A program made the position numbers and the translations under genes. Of a stretch of DNA of 12,487 bases, positions 7,216-12,487 are shown one piece after another. The stretch's first letter is position 1; each line of letters starts with the position of its first letter. The DNA lies in the NCBI GenBank assembly GCA_030672555.1, contig DAOVGD010000130.1, forward strand, positions 1-12,487, read 5' to 3'. The notes below the pieces were generated by a model. That model ran no database searches. It saw only the letters and a list, made by a program, of their open reading frames with translations, and was not told where the DNA came from. Source of the DNA: Desulfobacterales bacterium. GTDB lineage: Bacteria > Desulfobacterota > Desulfobacteria > Desulfobacterales > C00003106.

Positions 7216-7857
7216 TCACGGCAAACACCGTCTGCAAGGGCTATGTCCGTTCATAAAAGCCTCTTTTTTAGTATTGAAGTGTAACACATTTTTGGGAGAC
7301 GTTTGCTGCCCGAATGGACAGGTGGGACGATGAAACTTCTTGGATTTCGCGTTTCCTCTATATGGTCCTATGTCGGTTGCAATAACGTTCGGCCACATCC
7401 CTTTCTGTCCCTCAATCGCTTTCCGTTGTAAGGTGAGAAGCCTATCGTAATGTTTTACATTCGGGGGCACATAAAGTACATGAGCACAGCCTTCCTTGAT
7501 AAGCTTTGCATTTACAAAAGTCCCGTTTTCAAGGTAGACGTAGGCAAGGGTCCTTCCATGTCGATCCTGCCGCTCTCGATCAAATTCAAGCCTTATCCTT
7601 TTCCCTAAGACGAGCCGTTTATTGCATTCCCTTGCCTCATGACCAAAATATTCAGAAGGTTTCATGTCATGAGCGATCTCCGGTGCGTTGATCCCGATAT
7701 AGCGTACGTGCTGTTGATTGGAAAGGATGATGGTATCACCGTCACATACGTGGGCTACCGTAAAGGTTTCTGCTCGTGCAAAAAATGGAGTGGCAAGTAC
7801 CAGGAGAAGGGTGACAAGATTTAAGAACCATCTGACTTTTGTGGGGCACATCATCAT
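7216..7857 (-). CDS. Secreted thermonuclease-like (SNase) protein with C-terminal Cys/His module
   Basis: A 213-residue product from ATG 7857; the next two codons are also ATG. A hydrophobic signal sequence (about 9-26) ends in FARA before Glu30, so it is probably exported to the periplasm or beyond. The SNase OB-fold domain (about 31-160) shows CDGDTI (Asp39, Asp41), RYIGINAPE (Arg52 and Glu60, with the spacing of staphylococcal nuclease Arg35/Glu43) and DRHGRTLAYVY (Arg102, the Arg87 counterpart). The D40 position is Asn57, a common variant. The tail (166-213) has FHRPTC and SPCRRC (His176, Cys180, Cys208, Cys211), like the Ada-type metal-binding module often found at the end of such nucleases. 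A longer TTG start at 7902 was rejected because it lies in a terminator. No clear Shine-Dalgarno is visible. Confidence 0.88.
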   Translation of the reverse strand: MMMCPTKVRWFLNLVTLLLVLATPFFARAETFTVAHVCDGDTIILSNQQHVRYIGINAPEIAHDMKPSEYFGHEARECNKRLVLGKRIRLEFDRERQDRHGRTLAYVYLENGTFVNAKLIKEGCAHVLYVPPNVKHYDRLLTLQRKAIEGQKGMWPNVIATDIGPYRGNAKSKKFHRPTCPFGQQTSPKNVLHFNTKKEAFMNGHSPCRRCLP

Positions 7858-7901
7858 ACAGGCAAAACGGCCTTGTTTCTTATAGAGACCTTTGCAAAAC
7901 A

Positions 7902-7938
7902 AAAGGGCATCTCGTCTTACCTCGACGAGATGCCCTTT
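7902..7938 (-). terminator. Intrinsic terminator of the cold-shock gene
   Basis: A perfect 15-bp inverted repeat: 7902-7916 against 7924-7938, with a 7-nt loop and stem core GGGCATCTCGTC. On the minus strand it is followed by a T-rich run (TTTTGTTTTG), as expected for Rho-independent termination. It lies 21 bp after the csp stop and separates csp from the nuclease gene. Confidence 0.85.
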
Positions 7939-7959
7939 ATGACCTTGTTGCAGTGTGAA

Positions 7960-8160
7960 CTAAACCTTGGTGACGTTCTTGGCCACAGGCCCTCGGTCGC
8001 TCTCTTCCACGTCAAAGCTCACCTGATCGCCTTCAGAAAGGCTCTTGAATCCAGGCATGTTGATAGAGCTGTGGTGAACAAATATGTCCTGACCGTCTTC
8101 CTGTGCAATGAAGCCGAACCCCTTTTTATCACTAAACCATTTTACTGTTCCTTTTGCCAA
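7960..8160 (-). CDS. Cold-shock domain protein (CspA family)
   Basis: A 66-residue single cold-shock domain covering the whole protein. RNP1 is KGFGFI (13-18) and RNP2 is DIFVHHS (25-31); the N-terminal GTVKWF is also typical. It binds single-stranded RNA/DNA as a cytoplasmic RNA chaperone. The start is TTG at 8160-8158, supported by a strong AAGGAGGT (8168-8175 on +) 7 nt away and by alignment of MAKGTVKWF with the family. It appears monocistronic, with a consensus-like promoter about 120 bp upstream and a strong terminator. The long leader is typical of cold-inducible csp mRNAs, but induction is inferred. The exact paralogue (A, C, G and so on) cannot be assigned. Confidence 0.96.
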   Translation of the reverse strand: MAKGTVKWFSDKKGFGFIAQEDGQDIFVHHSSINMPGFKSLSEGDQVSFDVEESDRGPVAKNVTKV

Positions 8161-8279
8161 AGCGCTGACCTCCTTTTAAAAATTTTCTATTATGGTCCCA
8201 AACCTCAGGTCGCCACTCTAGCAAAGGAAACGATCCTTCAGAGCAAAACCGACCCACTAATATAGCTGAGCCATTATTC

Positions 8280-8307
8280 ATAATACCATAAGACATAATC
8301 TTGTCAA
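8280..8307 (-). promoter_or_regulatory. Sigma-70-type promoter of csp
   Basis: On the minus strand there is a perfect -35 TTGACA (8307-8302), a 16-nt spacer and a -10 TATTAT (8285-8280). Transcription would start near 8273, giving a 5' leader of about 113 nt before the TTG start. Confidence 0.7.
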
Positions 8308-8323
8308 ACGTCAAGCAATAATA

Positions 8324-8349
8324 GAGCCGTCTTATCGAAAGACGGTCTC
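8324..8349 (-). terminator. Probable terminator of the lipoprotein gene
   Basis: CCGTCTT (8327-8333) pairs with AAGACGG (8339-8345) around a 5-nt loop. GAG (8324-8326) extends the stem with CTC (8347-8349) past one bulged T. On the minus strand it is followed by CTATTATTG, a weak U-tract. It sits 20 bp after the lipoprotein stop and just upstream of the csp promoter. Confidence 0.6.
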
Positions 8350-8369
8350 CTAAGATGTTATTTTATAGC

Positions 8370-8690
8370 CTACTTGAGTACCTTTGACGATTTTTCATAT
8401 ATTGATTCAGCCTTTTGCGCTGATCGATCCGCGGCATCCGCGGCAGATTCCGCCCGGCGAGCAGAGGAGGCGGCATCACTTGCGGCCTTTTCAGCCCTGT
8501 TTGCAGCCTCTTCGGCGTTGATCGCGGCTTTTTCAGCCCTGTCCGCAGCATCATTGGCTGTGGTCGCCGCCTTCAAGGAAGACTCAAGAAGCGTTTTATC
8601 ATCTTTTGTCAGCTTCGGAGAACATCCCAAAATTAGTACAAATACAGCAACTAAAGGAACTATCTTTAAAAAAAGAGTGTTAAATTTCAT
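8370..8690 (-). CDS. Small alanine-rich coiled-coil lipoprotein (Lpp/OprI-like)
   Basis: A 106-residue protein from ATG 8690, chosen over an upstream start because of GGAGGT (8695-8700 on +) 4 nt before it. Residues 1-25 are a lipoprotein signal with lipobox ILGC and lipidated Cys24. Ser follows the Cys, which favours the outer membrane. After a short polar segment comes an alanine-rich helical region with a regular A-x2-A-x3 pattern (ADRAEKAA, AANRAEKAA and similar), an alanine-zipper coiled coil as in Lpp/OprI. The protein ends KVLK; a C-terminal Lys is how Lpp is linked to peptidoglycan, so a similar anchoring role is possible but inferred. The protein indicates a diderm cell. Confidence 0.8.
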   Translation of the reverse strand: MKFNTLFLKIVPLVAVFVLILGCSPKLTKDDKTLLESSLKAATTANDAADRAEKAAINAEEAANRAEKAASDAASSARRAESAADAADRSAQKAESIYEKSSKVLK

Positions 8691-8822
8691 GCCGACCTCC
8701 TCGTGCTTAGGGTTTTTTATCAACTGGCTACTTTCGATTGATCTTAGAAATTTCGATTAGATTACCACGTCAGACACTATATAATCAAGCAGAAAAAGAG
8801 GGGGCGTTTTTTCATTTTGTTT

Positions 8823-8852
8823 TTGACAATTTTTGTAGTAGCATAATATTAT
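8823..8852 (+). promoter_or_regulatory. Probable glgA promoter in the 8691-8919 divergent spacer
   Basis: A perfect -35 TTGACA (8823-8828) is followed after 18 nt by TATTAT (8847-8852), within a very AT-rich stretch. Transcription would start near 8859, leaving about 60 nt of leader before the preferred TTG start at 8920. The rest of this 229-bp spacer should hold the lipoprotein promoter on the other strand. TATATA-like sequence at about 8777-8783 is a candidate -10, but no convincing -35 goes with it. Confidence 0.55.
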
Positions 8853-8919
8853 TAATAATTATTAAGTGTTGGCTGATTTGAAGAGAGATTTTGAGAACGA
8901 AGGAGGTATAGTAGCTCCA

Positions 8920-10383
8920 TTGAAGATACTTTTTTTGGCATCTGAAGTGGACCCTCTTGCAAAGACAGGAGGGTTGGCTGATGTGGCAGGAGCTTTACCG
9001 ATAGCCCTTCATGAACTCGGCTGTGATATCAGGATCGCAACCCCTTTTTATCGGCACATCAAAGAGGGGAATTTTGACATCGAGCTGTTTATGAAGGGGA
9101 TTACCGTCCAGGTAGGAAGATTGCGCCTTACTGACGATGTCTATTGTACATATCTGAATAAAAAAGTCCCGGTCTATCTTTTCAACAAAGAAGAATTTTA
9201 TGATCGTAACCAACTTTATGGAACACACAATGGCGATTACTTTGATAATGTGGAACGGTTTGTCTATCTCTCCAAAGGCGCATTGGAATTTTGTCTCAAA
9301 TCCGAATTTATTCCCGATATCATTCACTGCAATGATTGGCATGCCGCATTAGTGCCTGTCTATCTTAAGACCCTTTACAAGGAAGAACCATTATTTAAAA
9401 GGACTGCTTCTGTCCTGACTATACACAACCTGGCATATCAGGGGATTTACCCGCCTGATGAGTATTCAGTGACCGGGCTTCCGAATGAGTTGTACACCCC
9501 GGAAGGGATCGAATTCTGGGGCAATATCAATTTCTTGAAAGGCGGGATTCTCTTTGCCGATGCAATTACCACCGTGAGCAAACGCTACAGCCATGAGATT
9601 CAAAGTCCTGAATTCGGTTTCGGTCTTGACGACATTCTCCGAAACCGTCGCGCTGATCTTTATGGTATCTTAAACGGTGTAAAATATTCTGTGTGGGATC
9701 CGTCTGTTGATCCCTTTATTGCAAAAAAGTACGATGTATCTCATCTTTCAGGAAAAAAAGCATGCAAGAAAGATCTGGTCAATGCATTGCATATGGATCC
9801 TTCATATATGAACAAACCGATTCTTGCCGTAATCAGCCGGTTGACCGAGCAAAAAGGGTGCGATTTGTTAGGAGAAATCGTAAATGAACTTATGCGGATG
9901 GATGTGGGTTTTGTTCTGCTGGGGGAGGGAGAACGCAAATATAACAAAATGTTTGGCGCTGTCAGAAGAGAACACATCGGGAAGGCCGGCATTATTATTG
10001 GTTACAATAACCAGCTTGCCCATAAGATCATGGCAGGGGCAGACATCTTCCTGATGCCTTCTCGATATGAACCATGCGGTTTGACACAAATGTATGCCCT
10101 GAGATATGGTGCTGTGCCTATCGTCCGTGATACGGGCGGACTGTCAGATACTATACAGGAATTCGTACCTGAAACCGGTAAGGGGACCGGATTCAAGTTT
10201 TTGGATTACAGTGCTTCATCGTTTATGGAAGAAATAAAAAATGCTCTGCAACTATTTGAGAATAAGAATATGTGGACGCGAATCGTCAAAAATGGGATGA
10301 AAGCAGATTTTTCGTGGAAACGATCAGCTCAAAAATACCTTGAAGTTTATAAGAAGGCTTCTGCAACCACAAGCCTTGCATAA
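8920..10383 (+). CDS. glgA: Glycogen synthase (ADP-glucose, GT5 family)
   Basis: A 487-residue product from TTG 8920, close to the usual length of about 480. It extends alpha-1,4-glucan from ADP-glucose. The N-terminal GT5 domain begins with KILFLASEVDPLAKTGGL; KTGGL (15-19) binds ADP-glucose. HCNDWHA (136-142), HNLAYQGIY (169-177) and ILNGVKYSVWDP (250-261) follow. The C-terminal Rossmann domain has SRLTEQKG and the nucleotide-sugar motif SRYEPCGLTQ (about 381-390). The start is uncertain: AAGGAGGT (8900-8907) precedes TTG 8920 by 12 nt, whereas GTG 8866 would add 18 residues but has no Shine-Dalgarno and only about 7 nt of leader from the proposed promoter. No other glycogen gene is adjacent; the gene converges with the YkgJ-type gene 25 bp downstream. 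Confidence 0.95.
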   Translation: MKILFLASEVDPLAKTGGLADVAGALPIALHELGCDIRIATPFYRHIKEGNFDIELFMKGITVQVGRLRLTDDVYCTYLNKKVPVYLFNKEEFYDRNQLYGTHNGDYFDNVERFVYLSKGALEFCLKSEFIPDIIHCNDWHAALVPVYLKTLYKEEPLFKRTASVLTIHNLAYQGIYPPDEYSVTGLPNELYTPEGIEFWGNINFLKGGILFADAITTVSKRYSHEIQSPEFGFGLDDILRNRRADLYGILNGVKYSVWDPSVDPFIAKKYDVSHLSGKKACKKDLVNALHMDPSYMNKPILAVISRLTEQKGCDLLGEIVNELMRMDVGFVLLGEGERKYNKMFGAVRREHIGKAGIIIGYNNQLAHKIMAGADIFLMPSRYEPCGLTQMYALRYGAVPIVRDTGGLSDTIQEFVPETGKGTGFKFLDYSASSFMEEIKNALQLFENKNMWTRIVKNGMKADFSWKRSAQKYLEVYKKASATTSLA

Positions 10384-10408
10384 AGACTCACTTGACCCCT
10401 TTTCCTTC

Positions 10409-11191
10409 TTAGTCCCCTCTTAGGGTTAAAGGGCCTGTGCCGGTGAGGAAAAATCTTACCCAATCAAATCCTAATTTCATAAGTTCCACGTCCGATTCTT
10501 TTGTCTGTTCAATCCTTTCTTCCGGAACATCAAACCGCGACAAAAACGTAGTCTGAAAAAGAAATGTTTTAAACTCGTCCACATTAAAACAGGCCATAAG
10601 GGCCATTTTGAGCTTAGGACTGTTTATCCCTTCAGAGCCCCAGGGGTTTCCCCGGAATATGGTGTCCATATCTACCCACAGGTCGTTAATTTTATCGTAT
10701 AATTGTACTTCCTGATCATCTATCCATTCCTTGACTGTCCATTCGCGAGGTTCTTGATGGCCGAGGCAGTAGGGATGGTTGGTGATAAAGTAGAAGGCCT
10801 TGCACACCTTTTCGTCGCCATCTCTTGCCACAGCCCGTTCCAGGGGGTAGGTCCGGCATGAGGAGGGCCTGTCCTCGTATATGGTACAACCTTCGGAGGA
10901 CAGAAAGGGACACGATTTTTTTTCATCGTCTGACATTTTCAGCATAAAACTGGGGAAGTGAGGATTGTCTCTGAACCCGTTAAATGTGTATTGCTCAAGA
11001 AACTGATCCGAAGAGATTCCGAGGCGGTTTTTCATGCGGATAATATCATAGGGATAAAGGTACATGTCCACATCCCTGCAGCATAGTGTAAAACACTTCA
11101 CGCCGGGGTAGCAACCGAATCTGAACGTACCTTCCCCGATCGGCTTTCTGCCGTCGCTGAACTGTTCAATGGCGGGCTTCTCTGTTTTCAT
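10409..11191 (-). CDS. YkgJ-type cysteine-cluster protein
   Basis: A 260-residue protein of the CxxxCxxC-rich (YkgJ/UPF0153) family, thought to bind zinc or an Fe-S cluster; the reaction is unknown. Cysteines fall in the family pattern: Cys27, Cys33, Cys37 and Cys38 near the N-terminus, then Cys94, Cys102 and Cys112 in SCPFLSSEGC and IYEDRPSSCRTYPLE, with Cys130 and Cys142 after. The C-terminal 110 residues are helical and acidic with no motif I recognise. No signal peptide is present, so it is cytoplasmic. Its ATG overlaps the TGA of the thioesterase gene (shared ATGA, 11188-11191), which indicates translational coupling. The final codon lies 25 bp from the end of convergent glgA, with no clear terminator between them. 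Confidence 0.85.
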   Translation of the reverse strand: MKTEKPAIEQFSDGRKPIGEGTFRFGCYPGVKCFTLCCRDVDMYLYPYDIIRMKNRLGISSDQFLEQYTFNGFRDNPHFPSFMLKMSDDEKKSCPFLSSEGCTIYEDRPSSCRTYPLERAVARDGDEKVCKAFYFITNHPYCLGHQEPREWTVKEWIDDQEVQLYDKINDLWVDMDTIFRGNPWGSEGINSPKLKMALMACFNVDEFKTFLFQTTFLSRFDVPEERIEQTKESDVELMKLGFDWVRFFLTGTGPLTLRGD

Positions 11192-11637
11192 TGTTCGGAA
11201 TTAGCGGCCAAGTCTTCAAGTGAGGTCAGAAATTGTTCAGGAATCCTGGCTAATGCTGCTTCTTGATAATTAAAAGAAGTTATACCGGTTTCGGCCAGTG
11301 CGATCAAATGATTCTTTTCTGTCGAAACTCTGTGGAACATGCGAAAACCCCATGGATGGACCTCGCCTATGCTACTTTCCACAATGAGGGGGTCAAAGAG
11401 AAGGCCTTGGCGTTTGTAATTAACGGCAAGGTCGGCAACCACGATCCCGGTTTTTCCGTCTCCAAGATCTTTTTCACTCGCACCGAGCCGGCCAAGGAAA
11501 TGGACCCGTGCCCTGTGGATGATACCCACCAGCGAGTCATTCCCCATGTGATTTCCATAATTGAGGTCTGTCACTTCTACAGTGGTCTTATATGTATGTT
11601 GGTAGCGATCAAGAGGGATCAACTTAATGCGCGGCAA
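11188..11637 (-). CDS. Hotdog-fold acyl-CoA thioesterase (4HBT/YbgC-like)
   Basis: A 149-residue single hotdog domain, probably a cytoplasmic acyl-CoA thioester hydrolase; the substrate is unknown. The typical early segment TTVEVTDLNYGNHMGNDS (about 18-35) takes the place of the YbgC D-xx-GH active-site region, here NYGNHMGN. A central AVNYKRQGLLFDPLIVE strand pair and a late ITSFN complete the fold. The start is TTG at 11637-11635: GGAGGT lies 8 nt upstream (11646-11651 on +) and no ATG fits. It is 55 bp downstream of the cupin gene and overlaps the YkgJ-type gene by 4 bp, so these probably form one transcript. The pairing with a cysteine-cluster protein does not reveal a pathway. Confidence 0.83.
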   Translation of the reverse strand: MPRIKLIPLDRYQHTYKTTVEVTDLNYGNHMGNDSLVGIIHRARVHFLGRLGASEKDLGDGKTGIVVADLAVNYKRQGLLFDPLIVESSIGEVHPWGFRMFHRVSTEKNHLIALAETGITSFNYQEAALARIPEQFLTSLEDLAANSEQ

Positions 11638-11692
11638 ATTACTATACCTCCCATTTCCTTATAGGCCATTAACCCCCCTCTCTTTTCCCTTG

Positions 11693-12013
11693 TTAGGTTT
11701 GATAATGCAACGCAAGCCATACGGTTTCTTCCCCAGGGGCAGTCCACTCCACGCGATGCCTCAAATGAGCTGGTAGATGTATATAATCTCCCGGTTTCAA
11801 GTAAACAATTTCATTTTCACCTTCAATTAGTAATCCTGCACTTCCTTTAAGGAGGATAACCCACTCGTCTTTGTCTTGGTCATACCACTCCCCCTTTGGG
11901 GTTGAATGACCCTTCGATATTATTCGCTCAAGCCTGAATGAACTGCTCTGGATAATCTCCTCAAACAATTCATCGGGAAGTTCTTTTGGTATATCCGAGT
12001 AAATATTTGACAC
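11693..12013 (-). CDS. Small single-domain cupin protein
   Basis: A 106-residue cytoplasmic protein if it starts at GTG 12013. The cupin core runs from about 30 to 100: IISKGHSTPKGEWYDQDKDEWV, then LLKGSAGLLIEGE, LKPGDYIHLPAHLRHRVEW and WLALHYQT. Potential metal ligands are His at GHS, Glu at DEW and His in LRHRVEW; the function is unknown. The reading frame is open up to 12112, but the extra 33 codons run through a perfect hairpin (12061-12087), and family similarity begins at the VSNIYSDIPKELP segment, so the shorter start is preferred. There is no Shine-Dalgarno before GTG 12013, but a TATAAT lies 7 nt upstream. It heads the thioesterase/YkgJ set. Confidence 0.8.
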   Translation of the reverse strand: MSNIYSDIPKELPDELFEEIIQSSSFRLERIISKGHSTPKGEWYDQDKDEWVILLKGSAGLLIEGENEIVYLKPGDYIHLPAHLRHRVEWTAPGEETVWLALHYQT

Positions 12014-12019
12014 AGTCGT

Positions 12020-12025
12020 ATTATA
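12020..12025 (-). promoter_or_regulatory. Possible -10 element immediately before the cupin start
   Basis: On the minus strand a perfect TATAAT (12025-12020) is separated by six bases from GTG 12013. A transcript from it would begin at or next to the GTG, that is, leaderless or nearly so. No good -35 is found 16-18 bp upstream, so this may be coincidence in AT-rich sequence. Confidence 0.3.
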
Positions 12026-12060
12026 TTCACTGAACGAGTAACGGAACACTCGTCTGAGAT

Positions 12061-12087
12061 CAGCGGCGCGGTTTACCGCGTCCGCTG
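12061..12087. repeat. Perfect GC-rich hairpin, attC-like in form
   Basis: CAGCGG (12061-12066) pairs with CCGCTG (12082-12087), and CGCGGT (12067-12072) with ACCGCG (12075-12080). The stem is therefore 12 bp with a single bulged T12081 and a tiny loop. A long stem with an extrahelical base recalls integron attC sites, but I cannot find convincing flanking GTTRRRY/RYYYAAC core sites. It is not followed by a U-tract in either direction. It interrupts the upstream extension of the cupin frame. Confidence 0.5.
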
Positions 12088-12092
12088 GATTG

Positions 12093-12141
12093 ATTAGTGG
12101 TACGCCCGGCATGGGCGTGAGCTAATGGGGTGTAAGTCCCA
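12093..12141 (+). other. Structured non-coding stretch, possible group II intron domain I remnant
   Basis: Nested pairing is clear: ATTAG (12093-12097) with CTAAT (12122-12126) encloses ACGCCC (12102-12107) with GGGCGT (12113-12118) around loop GGCAT. Next, GGG (12127-12129) pairs with CCC (12138-12140) around GTGTAAGT. The order CGCCC-GGCAT-GGGCG followed by GGGTGNAAGTCCC resembles, from memory, the 5' part of some bacterial group II introns. No reverse transcriptase, domain V or intact intron ends are visible, so at most it is a fragment. The remainder of the 12014-12340 gene-free stretch holds the hairpin to the left, a heptamer array to the right, and otherwise AT-rich sequence in which I see nothing. 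Confidence 0.35.
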
Positions 12142-12206
12142 TAAGCGCTAAGTTGTTTTGTAAACGTTCACAGGTGACATTTATGCCGTACGGAATTGTT
12201 TTGAAA

Positions 12207-12271
12207 GATGAACGTCGAACATATTAAAAGATGAACGTCCAACATCGAACATCGAACGTCGAACGTCGAAT
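12207..12271. repeat. Heptamer-repeat array (site E)
   Basis: Units are GATGAAC, GTCGAAC (12207-12220), a 9-bp interruption, then GATGAAC, GTCCAAC, ATCGAAC, ATCGAAC, GTCGAAC, GTCGAAT (12230-12271). The 7-bp period is exact. It lies downstream of the four-helix-bundle gene. No opposed arm is clear, although isolated related words (CCGAAC, TTCAAC) occur near 12328-12338. Confidence 0.8.
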
Positions 12272-12340
12272 AATGATGTCGCTCCGCTTCTCAAATTTTT
12301 TAAAATCGAAAAAAAAAAGCCAATACCGAACATTCAACGG

Positions 12341-12487
12341 CTATTTCTGTTTCTTTTCAGCCGTTTTGATACTCGTAACGAAAATCTTAATTAATTCTTC
12401 TGTTTCCTCTAAAATATCATTTAGTAGTTCAGGTTTTTTAATTAATGGTACACGCTGAATGAGTTTTAACCATCTCTGGGTCTCCCT
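12341..12487 (-). CDS. Four-helix-bundle protein (S23/IVP-type), C-terminal part, partial
   Basis: The last 48 codons of a minus-strand gene that continues beyond the right edge; the stop TAG is at 12343-12341. The peptide is helical and charged, with a RWLKLIQRVPLIKK segment followed by LLNDILEETEELIKIFVTS and a lysine-rich end IKTAEKKQK. This matches the last two helices of the small proteins encoded in 23S rRNA intervening sequences and as free genes in many genomes. The family is usually about 115-130 residues, so most of the gene is outside the window. Its role is unknown; related bundles (Avd) bind nucleic acid and reverse transcriptase in diversity-generating retroelements. A run of ten T follows about 20 nt after the stop and may be part of a terminator. 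Confidence 0.8.
   Translation of the reverse strand, partial: RETQRWLKLIQRVPLIKKPELLNDILEETEELIKIFVTSIKTAEKKQK

Noticed and set aside
7858..7902. A longer nuclease start at TTG 7902.
   Set aside because: It would begin inside the csp terminator stem, and the signal peptide is properly placed from ATG 7857.
7873..8265. A plus-strand 130-residue frame across the csp gene.
   Set aside because: It is antisense to csp, its terminator and its leader; it has no recognisable family features.
8374..8760. A plus-strand 128-residue alanine/serine-rich frame opposite the lipoprotein gene.
   Set aside because: It is the antisense shadow of the alanine-rich coiled coil; only the minus strand has a lipobox, a Shine-Dalgarno and a plausible terminator.
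12014..12112. A 33-residue N-terminal extension of the cupin from ATG 12112.
   Set aside because: It crosses a perfect 12-bp hairpin and starts inside another structured loop; cupin similarity starts at GTG 12013.
12231..12458. A plus-strand 75-residue protein at the right edge.
   Set aside because: It begins in the heptamer array and then runs antisense to the four-helix-bundle gene.

Overview
The window looks like a chromosomal segment of a Gram-negative, anaerobic, autotrophic or acetate-oxidising bacterium that uses the Wood-Ljungdahl (reductive acetyl-CoA) pathway. The bacterial-type acs genes and a selenocysteine formate dehydrogenase point to anaerobic C1 metabolism, and an outer-membrane-type lipoprotein points to a diderm. 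A Desulfobacterota-like (deltaproteobacterial) host is my best inference; no rRNA or marker gene here proves it.

Left half (1-7038, + strand): the end of acsB (acetyl-CoA synthase), acsC (large subunit of the corrinoid iron-sulfur protein), acsE (methyl-H4folate:CFeSP methyltransferase), then a 1369-residue protein fusing a NuoG-type [2Fe-2S] domain, a GltD/NfnB-type FAD/NAD(P) domain, ferredoxin clusters and a formate dehydrogenase catalytic subunit. An in-frame UGA at 5404-5406 splits this gene into two apparent reading frames. It is read here as selenocysteine, because the context is that of FdhA (RL-U-H) and a bacterial SECIS-like hairpin follows at the right distance. Together these genes would provide CO2/formate interconversion and the methyl transfer and acetyl-CoA synthesis steps.

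Middle (7216-8690, - strand): a secreted SNase-like nuclease with a C-terminal Cys/His module, a cold-shock protein with its own promoter, long leader and terminator, and a small Ala-rich coiled-coil lipoprotein. A divergent intergenic region then leads to glgA (glycogen synthase, + strand, 8920-10383).

Right part (- strand): a compact set of cupin protein, hotdog thioesterase and YkgJ-type cysteine-cluster protein; the last two overlap by 4 bp. The right edge holds a structured non-coding stretch, a heptamer array and the C-terminus of a four-helix-bundle (S23/IVP-type) protein.

The most striking non-coding feature is a set of five intergenic regions filled with degenerate repeats of exactly 7-bp period. 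The heptamer differs from site to site. In four of the five the array reverses strand part way, so each spacer is a large imperfect inverted repeat. Three of them lie between consecutive genes of the acs-fdh cluster, and one ends 2 bp before the fdh start codon.
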